The translations under genes were made by a program, and so were the position numbers. The notes below the pieces were generated by a model. It was not told the origin of the DNA and did not search any database. It saw only the letters and a program-made list of their open reading frames with translations. This document shows, in pieces, positions 12,690-22,743 of a stretch of 64,000 nt of DNA (position 1 is the stretch's first letter; every line of letters starts with the position of its first letter). Source of the DNA: Marisa cornuarietis (lineage: Eukaryota > Mollusca > Gastropoda > Architaenioglossa > Ampullariidae); NCBI GenBank assembly GCA_004794655.1, contig SMMW01000622.1, positions 9,800,501 through 9,864,500 on the forward strand, written 5' to 3'.

Positions 12690-14216
12690 TCAGTCCCTCT
12701 TTCTCTTTGATTTCGAGCACATGTAATGGCATAATAAATACCAAAAACATACTGTTATCAGCAATATCAGTACGCAACCCGCTAAAAATACTCCCAAAAC
12801 ATCCAAACAAGCAAACTTATAGAAAGGAACTTCATGTCCTGACGAACGCAGGTGATCACCGCCATATTTCATCACGTGATCAAGCCAGAAGGCCGCTTTC
12901 TCCACAGGAACACCGAACTCTATTTTGAATAGTTCGGAGGCTTTTGCGATGGCCTGCTTGTAGCTCTTATTGGTCGCCACTTTGAGAATGGTGGAGTGCA
13001 GCTCGTCTGTACTGACGGTGTTGAGGTCGACAGTCTCTGCGAACCCCTTCACGCGCATGCGCTCAGCGTTGTAGAACTGATCACCAAAGAGCGGGGTAGC
13101 GACCACTGGCACGGCGTGGAACAGGGCCTCGTACTGACCGTTATTGCTGCAATGACTAACAAGCACACGAGTGTTTGGGTGAGCCAGCAGGTCATTCTGA
13201 GGTATCCATGACGACGTCAAAATCTTTTTTGGGTCTGATGATGACAAGTTTAAACGTAAAACAGCCTTAAAAGGCAGTTGCTGTAAGGCGCTCAATATTT
13301 TCTCAACGATGGCTTGTGGCGGACTGAGAACGAAACTACCAAACGATACAATAACAACGCCCTCCTTCGCGTCATCCATGAAAGATTTGAACAGGGGTGG
13401 CAACGTTTTACCAGGACCTGTAGTTGTTCCTCCGATTAGTTTAACGCTGGGCATAGAGGGTCTCGGGTAGTCTAGAATGTGGTCCGTCTCTACCAGCCAG
13501 AGCTCAGCTCTAGCTACAAGCATGTCTATAGGAAGGAAAGGCATTTCTGGTGCATAGCGGCTGACAGCGTTTTTGTTGTTGAAATTATAGATTACAGAAA
13601 AAGCTATATCAACGAAAACGTTGACAAGTTGCTGGAGAAAACTCATGTGCTGGTTGAAGCTAAATATTACTGCGGGTGTGTTGCAAGGGAAGAAAGGGAT
13701 TCGCTGGCTATTTGCGTCGTAAAATGGCCCACTGAACGCAAACGGTACCCCAAGCCTATATGATATTATTGTCATAATGTTCATGGTTCTTAAATTGTCG
13801 AAAACGAAAAAATCTGGACGCAGTTTTCGGATCTCATTAAAGAAAGAAGTGTTCGTGAGAAGAGTATCACACAATTGTAAGCTAATAGACATGATCGTAC
13901 TCCAATCATCACGCAATCCCTTAAAATAGTTGTCGGCGAGAGCGGCCGTCGTAATCTCCTCAAAGTTTGTCAAAGTCTCGTACTCGATGACAGTCAAGTT
14001 AGTTGTGTCCAGCACCTTCTTGCTGACGATGTAGTCGGGCATGGTCAGCCACACCTCATGACCTTGGCGAGCGAGGGCCTGCGCCACGTTGCTGTGGAAG
14101 AAGGTGTGACTGGTGAAAGGAAAGGGCATGACGACAACTCTCTTACCCCCGACACACAGAGGCAGCACCACGAGGCAGCACGCACCTGTCCAAAGCAGGA
14201 GCTGTCTCACCTTCAT
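12690..14216 (-). CDS. UGT-2: UDP-glucuronosyl/UDP-glycosyltransferase, intact single-exon ORF with altered donor-site signature
   Basis: I start this at MKVRQLLLW, giving 508 residues, because UGT-3 and UGT-psi1 share that start and a conserved acceptor-like TTACAG lies just upstream. The open frame extends 9 codons further (to 14243), but that extension crosses the acceptor and is not conserved. Features in order are a signal peptide (about 1-23), catalytic His37, Asp140 (FFVFDN), WIPQNDLL (338-344), the UGT signature, a membrane span at about 470-495 and a tail ending KSKRKRD (KxKxx-type). Within the signature, SHCSNNG (354-360) replaces the SHCGKNG of UGT-1 and UGT-3. The first changed position is a Gly that is nearly invariant in the family and sits in the UDP-sugar site. 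The enzyme may have altered donor use or low activity. The frame has no other damage. Confidence 0.92.
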   Translation of the reverse strand: MKVRQLLLWTGACCLVVLPLCVGGKRVVVMPFPFTSHTFFHSNVAQALARQGHEVWLTMPDYIVSKKVLDTTNLTVIEYETLTNFEEITTAALADNYFKGLRDDWSTIMSISLQLCDTLLTNTSFFNEIRKLRPDFFVFDNLRTMNIMTIISYRLGVPFAFSGPFYDANSQRIPFFPCNTPAVIFSFNQHMSFLQQLVNVFVDIAFSVIYNFNNKNAVSRYAPEMPFLPIDMLVARAELWLVETDHILDYPRPSMPSVKLIGGTTTGPGKTLPPLFKSFMDDAKEGVVIVSFGSFVLSPPQAIVEKILSALQQLPFKAVLRLNLSSSDPKKILTSSWIPQNDLLAHPNTRVLVSHCSNNGQYEALFHAVPVVATPLFGDQFYNAERMRVKGFAETVDLNTVSTDELHSTILKVATNKSYKQAIAKASELFKIEFGVPVEKAAFWLDHVMKYGGDHLRSSGHEVPFYKFACLDVLGVFLAGCVLILLITVCFWYLLCHYMCSKSKRKRD

Positions 14217-14724
14217 GGTCTTGGTTTTGGCCCTCTGTAACACGGAAGAAGTACAAAACGATCAAACAAAGCATACTGGTGGGCTTTGGGGCATAAGGTA
14301 TTTAGTGGAAGTTTGTGACTGCATCAGTACGTTGCCAACAGACCGAGGGCCACGTGCTGAATGAGTGATTGTGAATTCTTGGGTGTTAAGTCTTTGTTTG
14401 AAATATATATATAGAACGCTGACGCCTACCAACTATTGACTTCTCATTGAGACACGGCAGTCATTAAGAAGAGCTGTGTGTAGAGAGTGCAACTGTGCTT
14501 TCCTAGAAACGTTTAGTAACAGATTTGTATTTTTGTTGTAATGAGATGTAACTGTATTGATATTGATTAACGTTTGTTTCTTGTTGTGTGTTGAACTCTT
14601 TATTATTCTTGATTATTTTTATGGAAGCTCCAGTCTTTTGTTTCGTACCGATGAGAATATTTTGTTGAAGATAACGAGCTTCAAGACTTCGAGCGTGTCT
14701 TTTTTCTGTATGTGTGACATTAAT
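14217..14724 (-). promoter_or_regulatory. Upstream region of UGT-2: acceptor-like site, diverged E-box module, TATA-like tract
   Basis: On the minus strand a pyrimidine-containing stretch ends TTACAG, with the AG at 14235-14236. It is shared in position and sequence with three other UGT loci and fits a 3' splice site for a 5' non-coding exon. Further upstream lie a CACGTG E-box (about 14351-14356) in the shared UGT upstream module and a TATATATATA tract at about 14403-14412. The ARE-like motif of the sister loci is mutated here (TGATGCAGT). Whether this DNA is promoter, intron or both is not decided by sequence alone. Confidence 0.35.
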
Positions 14725-14738
14725 ACTCCTCACGTGGA

Positions 14739-15533
14739 GTGGCAATTCTATTTAATAACAATTTTGAATCTTCAGTTAAAAATGTTTATAGAGATAATGG
14801 AGGAAATTATATTATAGCAGTGATAAAAACATTAGAAAAGGAGATTCTAATTTGTAATGTCTATGGACCAAACAAGGATAATCCAAATTTCTACTCTCAG
14901 CTAGAAGAGTGTGTGAGGCAATCAGGTATAGATAACATTGTGATTGGGGGTGATTGGAATACTGTTTTGAACTTTCAGCTAGATTGCCACAATTATAAAC
15001 ATAATAATACTAGAGGGCAAAAACAAATTGATAAGATGATGACAAGCCTGGACCTGGTGGATATATGGCGTGAATTAAATCCAGAAGCACTAAGATATAC
15101 TTGGCGTAGGAAAAGACCCTTACAACAAAGCAGATTAGACTTCTTTCTAATGTCAGATACACTCTCAGAACTTGTTGTGGATGCAGATATTTTCCCAGGA
15201 TATCGAACTGACCATTCTTTGATAACTCTATCATTAAGCAATAAACAAGAAGAAAGGAGATTTAATCTATGGAAGTTAAATTCATCTCACTTAAAAGATA
15301 AAAATTATCTAACGCAAATAAGTAACGTTATCAGAGAAGTTATAGAAGAATACTCAGCTCTCCCATATGAAAGAAATAATTTAGAAATGATTCCACTGAT
15401 GGAGGTACAGTTTGTTGTATCTGATCAGACCCTTCTAGACACTATGTTAATGAAAATCAGAACAAAAACAATTGCCTTTGCAAGTGAGAAAAAGAAGAAA
15501 AATAAGGAAAAGGAAAAAATATTAGAAAAATAA
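14739..15533 (+). pseudogene. LINE ORF2 part 1: apurinic endonuclease domain
   Basis: The frame encodes the second half of an exonuclease-endonuclease-phosphatase fold: ILICNVYGPNKDN, GGDWNTVLN (with the catalytic Asp and Asn), a YTWRRK..QSRLDFFLMS block and the terminal YRTDHSLITLSL with the catalytic Asp-His. In life it nicks target DNA to prime reverse transcription. The N-terminal endonuclease motifs are absent because the insertion is 5' truncated. The frame closes at 15533 because an A-run at 15526-15530 appears one base short; the next frame continues the same protein without a gap in homology. It is not a host gene. Confidence 0.85.
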
Positions 15534-15540
15534 TTACACA

Positions 15541-15994
15541 GCTGGAAGACAAGGGAAGGTTAAACGAAGAGGAAATTAACAAACTTGAAAAGAATAAAAA
15601 TGAACTTATTAATATAAGGGAAAAGAGAATGGAAGGTGTACTGATTCGCTCCAGGGCAAGGTGGATAGCAGAAGGAGAGAAAGTTAGTAAATATTTCTGC
15701 TCATTAGAAAAACGTAACTATGTAAGTAAACAAATTCGAAAATTACGAAAGCAAAATGGGGAAAGCACCACAAGACCTGATGAAATAAGAGCTGAGGTGC
15801 AAGCCTTCTTCTCTAATCTGTACTCGGAACGATCAGTACACAACTGCAACTTCGATGACATCAGAGTGGACATACCAAAACTTACTGAACCTGAGCTAAA
15901 TCTACTAGAAGGAATTATCACTCTAGAAGAAGCAGGTCAGGCTGTAAAAATATGTCTAATGGTAAAAGCCCAGGAAGCGATGGATTTACTGTAG
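15541..15994 (+). pseudogene. LINE ORF2 part 2: linker between endonuclease and RT
   Basis: The open frame continues the ORF2 protein: a charged linker, the block RARWIAEGEKVSKYFCSLEK, which is characteristic of L1/Tx1-type ORF2 linkers, and the beginning of the RT N-terminal region (LEEAGQAVK). The first ATG in this frame is at 15629, but homology starts earlier, directly after the preceding frameshift. The frame leaves homology at the A-run 15946-15950, again one base short, after which the downstream frame resumes with the GKSPGSDGF block of the RT. Confidence 0.82.
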
Positions 15995-17274
15995 AGTTTT
16001 TCAAGGTTTTTTGGAAACAGCTTGGCCCTCTCATTGTTAGATCACTAAATGAAGGCTTGCAAAAAGGAGAGTTATCAGCTACACAAAAAGAAGGTGTTAT
16101 TATATGTATACCTAAAACAGATAAAGCTAGAAATCATATCAAAAACTGGAGACCAATCACTCTCTTAAATGTGATATATAAGATTGGGGCAGCATGCATT
16201 GCAAATAGAATGAAAAAAGTGTTACCATCTCTGATCCATGAGGATCAGTCCGGCTTCATCCGTGGAAGATATCTTGGGGATAACATTAGACTGATATATG
16301 ATTTGATTGAACATTTAAGTATGACTAAACAGCCTGGTCTGCTAGTCTGCCTTGACTTTGAAAAAGCCTTCGATAGTATTAGCTGGAGTTTCATGCTTGA
16401 TACTCTACACGTCTTTGGTTTCAGCCCCCTTTTCTGCAAATGGATCACCACCTTTTATACTAATATCAAATCAAGTGTGTCAGTGAATGGCACATTATCA
16501 GCATGGTTCCAAATAAGAAGAGGCTGCAGGCAGGGGGACCCCATCTCACCTTATTTATTCATCCTATGCGTAGAAATTCTAGCTATTATGATAAGGAAAA
16601 ACAAATATATAAAAGGTATAAAAACCCACAACTCTGAAAGTAAAATTGTACAGTATGCAGATGATACAGAACTAACCTTGGAAGATGACAGACTGTCCTT
16701 TGAAGAATCTATGCGCACATTAGACATGTTTGGAAATATATCTGGATTAGTATTAAACACGGAAAAATCAAGTGCAATATGGCTGGGGAGCAAAAGAAAT
16801 TCACCAGTTAAATTCTTACCACACTTACAGATGCAGTGGAATCCAGAAAAATTTAAAATTCTGGGCCTTTGGTTTTCAAATAATTTAAAAGATTGTATAA
16901 AATTAAACTACGATAGCAAGCTTGCTGAAATTAGAATGCTGTATAAAATATGGTTAAAGAGACAGTTAACTCCATTAGGGAGAGTAGCAATACTTAAGTC
17001 ATTAATCTTGTCAAAACTGGTACACCTGTGGCTACTGCTACCCAACCCTCCAGACTATATTATAAATGACTTACAGAAATCCATCTTTAAGTTTGTTTGG
17101 AATAGTAAAAATGATAAAATTAACAGAAAAATATCCACTAGAAATATTCATGCTGGGGGCATGGGCATACCTGATGTTAGAATTTATATGAATGCATTAA
17201 AACTATCATGGCTGCGGAAAATTAAAAAACCAACCACAGCTGGAAAAGAAATCTCATGTCAACACATAAAATAA
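15952..17274 (+). pseudogene. LINE ORF2 part 3: reverse transcriptase domain
   Basis: All core RT motifs are present in order: NGKSPGSDGFTVEFFK, NWRPITLLNVIYKI, EDQSGFIRGRYLGDNIR, LDFEKAFDSISW (motif A), RRGCRQGDPISPYLFILC (motif B) and the catalytic box YADD at residues 235-238 (16654-16665), followed by the thumb region FKILGLWFSNN. This is the polymerase that copies LINE RNA at the nicked target. The domain is undamaged internally. The frame ends at 17274 because the A-run 17224-17229 is one base short; the correct continuation is in the overlapping frame from 17256. Confidence 0.9.
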
Positions 17275-18305
17275 TAAATTATTTAGACAAACTAGGCCCT
17301 GCAGTATGCCCCTTTATAAATGCAAACAGCTTCTGGACAGATGTATTAAAAGCGTACAGGATTTTTGGAGAGAGTATAGTGTGCGAAAAACATGAAGAAA
17401 TTTTGAAAGAACCTATCTTTTGTAATGACAGAATTAAGATTGAGAATAAGCCAATTCTATATAAGAGATGGGTGGAGAAAGATATATACTTAGTAAAACA
17501 CTTAATGGATGAAAGAGGAAACTTTCTATCATACCAAGCTGTCAAGAATAAATATGATGTTAACATTAACTTCATCTCATTTACTGGTTGCATAAAGGCC
17601 ATAAAGACATATATAAATTTAAATAGAATAAATAAAACAGATTTATCTTCTTTTACATATGATACAAATAAAACTCTTAGTATAATTCAATCAGTACAGA
17701 AAGGCGCAAGACTATATTATGATAAGATGATATCTAACACATGTAGGCCAAGTTGTTGTTTGAAATGGGATGAGAGGGTAAACATAAATGTTGACTGGAA
17801 TGTTATATTTAAAACAATGGCTAATATAAAAGACATTAAATTAAAATGGCTGCAAATCAGAGTGTTACATAGAATTCTAGGGACAAAAGTAATTTTATTC
17901 CACATGGGACTAGAAGATGATGATGTCTGTAGCCTATGCAGAGATGAAAAAGAAAACATTCAGCATATATTTTGGAATTGTGAAAATGTTAAGGATTTTT
18001 GGAGAAACCTACAAAAGTGTATATCAGACAAATGTAAAAGTGCTTCAAGAATAACTGTCAGTGAACATCTTGTTCTGTTTGGACGAAGCAATGACTCCGA
18101 GACAGATGCTGTACTTGACTTAATATTGCTACTCGCAAAAACATACATATATTCCTGCAGGTTCAAAAAAGCCACCCCCCAACTAGAACCCTTTATCCGA
18201 ATATTGAAACAAAGATACAAAATTGAAAAATTTAATGCATGTTTAGAAATAAATGAAGAAAGGTTGGATCAACTCTGGCTACCCTATAAACAACTTATCA
18301 TATAA
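17256..18305 (+). pseudogene. LINE ORF2 part 4: C-terminal domain with zinc-binding motif
   Basis: This frame carries the ORF2 C-terminus. The block IKLKWLQIRVLHRILGTK is followed by CSLCRDEKENIQHIFWNC (C-x2-C...H-x4-C), the RT zinc-binding motif found at the end of L1/Tx1-type and plant LINE proteins. It ends with a stop just before the 3' UTR. The same motif is recognisable, antisense, in the 20.3-21.4 kb fragment. The segment has no other frame break. Confidence 0.85.
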
Positions 18306-18689
18306 ACATATTGATTTATATATACATACACATGACTGTATGATTAGTTAAAACTATGTATGAGCATGTTGGATGACCTGCTTGGCAGATGGATGACTTT
18401 TACCTTATGTTTATATGTTTGTCTCATATTGTAAAATATTATATCTTATATGTATCTATGAAAAAAAAAATGGTAATATGTAAGCCTAGGTGTATTGTTT
18501 AAATTTTAAGTTAAGAAAATGGAGTTACATTATTTGTGTATTATTATTTGTGTTATGTAATGTTGTCTTTTTTATGATTAGGCTATTTGAAAGACCTCAT
18601 ATTGACATTGCATGAAATGGGTAAATTGCGTTTGCCCCAGCCCTTTTATAAAGATTCTTAATAATTAAAAAAGAAAAAAAAAAATTGAG

Positions 18690-19127
18690 ACCTAAAAGTG
18701 TTTAAAATTAGAAATATTTCTAGTGTCGCTAATACCTAGTACAGTGAAATAAGGTTCAACATGCTTGTTATGCCATTTTTTTTGCCTGCTACTATATGTG
18801 GCCTGAGACTTTACATTTTGTTTGTAACGAGAATCTTATAGCTGCACTTACAGTTTTTTTTTTTTTCTTACATGAGCATATTGTTAGATGCTAATGGAGT
18901 TCATGTCTATTGTACAAAACTTGCAAATTTATTCGTTGTCATATTTTTAGAATGATTGTAAAGTTGAATAAGCAGATATACAAAGTTTGTTAAAAAAAAA
19001 AAAAAAAGGGCTGGAAATATTCCTGAATAACCCAAACTTTTATTTTATCCATTGGTTAGCTATATTAGGTTGAACTCTTTGTTGTATAGAAAGGCATAAT
19101 AAAATGTGTAAAAAAAAAAAAAAAAAG
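18690..19127 (+). mobile_element. Possible 3' transduction or processed 3' end: serial poly(A) tracts
   Basis: After the LINE tail there are two more poly(A) tracts, 16 A at 18992-19007 and 17 A at 19110-19126. The second is preceded by an AATAAA hexamer (19098-19103) at the normal spacing for mRNA 3' ends. No ORF lies between them. The arrangement suggests read-through 3' ends carried along with the LINE, or a nested processed retrocopy. Confidence 0.4.
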
Positions 19128-19291
19128 CCCTATGATCTAATCCAGTGCATGAGCGATAAGAACTGAGCGTAAACATAGAGGAAAGAAAAGTGGGTGTGGC
19201 TACTAGATGAAGTCTCTTTTAGAGCTTTATAATTATACAGCCCTTTCTTGCAACCTCACAATGAAAGCTAAATTAGAAAAGTGAAATAATT

Positions 19292-19696
19292 ATGTCATGT
19301 GCCAGCCTGGCTCAAGGCCAGAACAACATGGCCAAAGTCAGCGACGATAATTATAGGGGGACAACGGTCAGCAAAGCGGTCAGTAAAGGAAAGCCTTTCT
19401 GTCCGTTTTCACGACTTGACAGGTCCTCCCATTCTGCAGCAGTGCTTTCGTCTGCAAGTGACGTAGGATTTTCTTCGGTGTCCGTAGCCACCTCACCTTT
19501 CCCCTCACTCGACAGTTCCATATCAACACCACGTGTGGTGGTTTCAGATAGCTTTTGCTCGGGGTCGGTCATTTCGCCCAACAACCTAAGTGAATTCCTC
19601 CCAGCTATGTCCATTTCTTCCCAGGTAAGACCATTGCCTCCCAAGACCGAAAAGTCAAATCGTCCCAGACCCAACAGACGAATTGATCACCGATGA
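19292..19696. other. GC-richer segment with overlapping unrecognised ORFs on both strands
   Basis: A 134-codon ORF on plus (19292-19696) and a 107-codon ORF on minus (19351-19674) cover the same DNA. The minus ORF is acidic and serine/glutamate rich, with a plausible soluble-protein composition; the plus ORF is serine rich. The GC content exceeds that of both neighbours and no copy occurs elsewhere in the window. It may be a host exon, but I see no domain, and the borders do not show clear splice sites. Confidence 0.2.
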
Positions 19697-20339
19697 AACT
19701 AGTTAACTCACAAAGTCTGTCACGTGATGTCGACTCAACAAATACGATTACCGTCTATAATTGCGTAGTCGAACCAAAACTGATATACAGATAAAAATAT
19801 TAAAGAGACGGACTCTTTAAAAAGCTTACCTTAAAATGCTGCTAGCTCTTGCTATCCTCACAACCCTCTATCACTTTCTTGATCTGCCTTCTCTAGTTCA
19901 GGCTGCTTTTGAAATGTTGCAGAGGAACGACCGTGAACACATCCCACAACGATTCTTTTGTGCACGCTCGATCCTGGGCCTATGCCTGTGCCCGAGTGCT
20001 GAAAGTTTTCCATTAGTCTGTCAGCTGCCAGACTCTTAGTATGCGATCAAAATGACCCAGGGCGGACTTTTCCCCACCCCTATCCACTCTCACCATGAAA
20101 TGTCGCTTACAATCATGTTCTGTCAACAAGTGTCACAGTCCGCCTGTAGTAGGGAAAAGCAATTCAGATGGAAAATAGGTCTTGAGTTATAGAAACTGAA
20201 GTTCTGAGGCAGGTCTGAGCAAATTTTCAGGTAGCAAAAATGATCGTTTACTTACAATCACGTATAAAACACAGGCATGAAATGATTCAAGTAGGCGGCC
20301 ATGTTGTATTATCTAGTGACGTCAGTTAACCATTGCGCT
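19697..20339. repeat. UGT-unit spacer block C, left part
   Basis: This block is homologous to 41.64-42.05 kb and 47.74-48.05 kb (shared landmarks: ACGATTA.CGTCTAT, CTTACCT.AAAAT, TTGCTRTCCTCAC, GAACGACCGTGAACAC). Read on the minus strand it contains a well-conserved 5' splice-site-like motif AAG|GTAAGC, with the last exon-like base at 19830. The block is interrupted on its right by an antisense LINE fragment. Confidence 0.6.
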
Positions 20340-21363
20340 TACATTACTGTAATAAGATAAACACCTTTATTTCATATTACAATACAGCAAATACAATACA
20401 AACCTATACTGCACAGTCCTTTTCCATATCGATATTGGCATATACTCAAAACATAGGGAATTATGCACTTTAAATTTATAGTTAAATATTAGATTCTCAT
20501 CTGTCTCAAAAATTTCATAATGTATCCATTTTGATTTTACTGATAAACACAATCAAGGAAAATATGGAGGATGTCAAAAATCAGATGTAGACATACACTC
20601 TTTGTACCTCGATTACATATAACTAGTATATAATACTTTGTTTTATCAGCCAGTATATCGATATGTACCGTGTGTGTTACATACAATTTTTGGATGGATA
20701 AAGTTAATATAACAAAAATGTGAGCGAGAGACTAAATATTAAGTGAATGGTTTTAACTATTTTATCTGAAAAGCATAGGTTAATACTTGGAAAGGTGTCT
20801 TCTTCATATACAGGTTTTCTGAAATTTTGTGAACATTTTTATTTCCGAATAAATTCACATTATGAATTTTTTGTTATCCACCTAATTTCCGTCTCAAAAA
20901 TTAGTCAGACTAGCACATTAATAATTCCTGTGATTCGATAATAATTGATAATGAGTGCTTTAAATTCCTCAATCTTGTATATTTTATTTAGTTGTAGAAA
21001 AAACACAGATGATACTGGCTGCTCCTTTTCTAATTTATATTTTTAGATAAGAAAAACCTTTATTTTAATAGTATAGTCTCTAGTGTATTATCTATTTTAT
21101 AATTTGCATCATATTCAATTAGTATGATAGACTCCTTTTAGATTTAAATCATTGTTATTAGTTCATTTTTCGACTATTGCCTTTTCTAAGCTTGTCCAGA
21201 ATAGTTTGATTACCTCGCAGCGCCAAGAAAGGTGTTCAATTGTCTCTCTTTTATCGCCACAGAAGGTGCATGTGTTACTGACTTCCAACCCCATATATTG
21301 TGCCAGAGAGTTTGTAGGTAGAATTCTGCTAGTTATTCTACACTGAAACCATTTTAATTTAAT
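20340..21363 (-). mobile_element. Antisense L1/Tx1-like LINE 3' fragment
   Basis: Reverse-complement translation of 21165-21355 gives an uninterrupted peptide: DIKLKWFQCRITSRILPTN, then CTFCGDKRETIEHLSWRC, i.e. the C-x2-C...H-x4-C zinc-binding domain also present at 17.9 kb. It ends at a stop after SLEKAIVEK. The rest toward 20340 is AT-rich 3' UTR. The insertion is missing from the homologous spacer at 42.0-42.2 kb, which resumes with the shared GCCATGTACGGTCCGTATG motif at about 21390. This fragment has no long ORF and is easily missed by ORF calling. Confidence 0.75.
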
Positions 21364-22581
21364 ATCTTATATGACAGGCAGTTTCTGCCATGTACGGTCC
21401 GTATGTTTTGTATGATTTGAGTGTTCTTGGCATGTGCGATCCGAAAACCTGTAGACAATAATTGTCTTATCCTACCCAACTTCCCTGTGTAAAATTTGAA
21501 ACTTCCGATGCTAGGAGCACAATAAAGGTTTATAGTTTTTGCTGCTGATTTTGCTAGTGTAAGTTCTAAAAGTTTACCAAGGGATGGAGGTGGAAGATAC
21601 TATGGGCCATAATGTATATTTCGCATGAGAGCAACAATTAGCTACAACATACAGAGCGTGAAATCAATTATTGTCTAAACAAGCAAATAAAAGCATGTCA
21701 TCTCATGATTCATGGCAGTATACCTGTCCACAAAGCAAACCAAATACTGACTCGGTCTGCTAACCCACTTGCGCTACTGAAGCTTTATTAAAGTGCGGCC
21801 CTATTCGGTTGAAAGTAGACTTATTTCGGTATACTATTCAGCATAAACAATGTTACTTTGAAGTTTAAAAAAAGGTTTTTAAGGGGCGTAGTGTGGGAAA
21901 GCATAACTGAATGTAAATTGTATCGACAGAGCTGTATGGTTTGTTGAGTGAAAAAACACGTGCACGCCAAGGTGGCGTCTGTATGAAGCATTGACAGGAG
22001 GGAAGCACGTGTCCCGACACTGCTTTGACCCCAAGAGGTCAACTTCACTGCAGCGATGACACGTTGTAGTTCTGAGCGCCCCTCTCCATGTGATACTCTC
22101 TCATCACGCTTTTCAGACTGTCTACAGTGTACTGCGTACTTTGAGGGGGGTTCAGTACAGCTGCAGACACACATTGTCACTGGTCATGCAATATTTGATC
22201 TCCCCTAAAGAAGAAACATGCAATTCTGTGGCCACTTTTATCTGTGGCATCTTCTGACTTTTGTTAGGTTCCGTACATTATCAGTAGACGAACTCTTTAA
22301 TGAGCGTGCCGCTAAGTGTCGGACGTGCTTCCGACTTTTATCATATGTTATAGATAGCGGGCGGGGGAACTGTACAACGCATAGACTTTGTCAAGTGGGC
22401 CATGCACTTTAGTAAACATCTGTTACATCTGAAGTATACAGAGTTTTTGACCCGCCATTCAAGATTCAAGTTTTCTTTATCTGAAGTATACAGAGTTTTT
22501 GACCCGCCATTCAAGATTCAAGTTTTCTTTAGTTTTCTTTAGAGTACATAAAATGACTTATTACGTCTCTTAGTACTACGA
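21364..22581. repeat. UGT-unit spacer block C, right part, and upstream flank
   Basis: Homologous to 42.18-43.15 kb, with parts at 48.15-48.55 and 60.69-61.13 kb. Conserved landmarks are GCCATGTACGGTCCGTATG, TTGTTGAGTGAAA, TACTTTGAGGGG and CTTTAATGAGCGTGCCGCT. A short direct repeat of about 55 bp (about 22426-22477 and 22480-22535) lies near its end. A 119-codon minus ORF (21821-22180) shows only patchy resemblance to the 60688-60993 ORF in the paralogous copy and is probably not coding. The RTE-like LINE begins directly after 22581. Confidence 0.65.
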
Positions 22582-22743
22582 AACTCCGCCTGGAAACCCC
22601 CCGGGTAACCTGCCGGTCCCAAGCCCGGATGAAGGAGGAGGGTTGGGCGTGGGGTTAGCAACCCCACCCTGTAAAACAACCCTGCTACAGAAACCGCAAA
22701 AAGAACATTACCACAACGAGAGCCTGGACGGGAAGATCCCTCC

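Larger units (their letters stand above)
14725..18685 (+). mobile_element. L1/Tx1-like LINE, 5'-truncated, otherwise near-complete
   Basis: This element runs from within the APE-type endonuclease domain (the SRGVAILFNNN block) through RT and a C-terminal zinc-binding domain, then an AT-rich 3' UTR ending in an A-rich tail (about 18661-18684). Five-prime truncation within the endonuclease is a usual outcome of target-primed reverse transcription. The reading frame is broken three times, each time by the apparent loss of one A from an A-run. Three other pieces of the same group occur at 20.3-21.4 (minus), 37.6-38.6 (plus) and 58.0-59.4 (minus). Assignment to the L1/Tx1 group rests on motif resemblance, not on a tree. 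Confidence 0.88.

Noticed and set aside
14217..14243. Upstream Met of the UGT-2 frame (and those at 36362 and 54190) as the true start
   Set aside because: The extensions cross a conserved acceptor-like TTACAG and differ between paralogues, while MKVRQ plus a good signal peptide is shared.
21821..22180. 119-codon minus ORF as a host gene
   Set aside because: Only patchy similarity remains in the paralogous block at 60.7 kb, with gaps that are not multiples of three. No domain.
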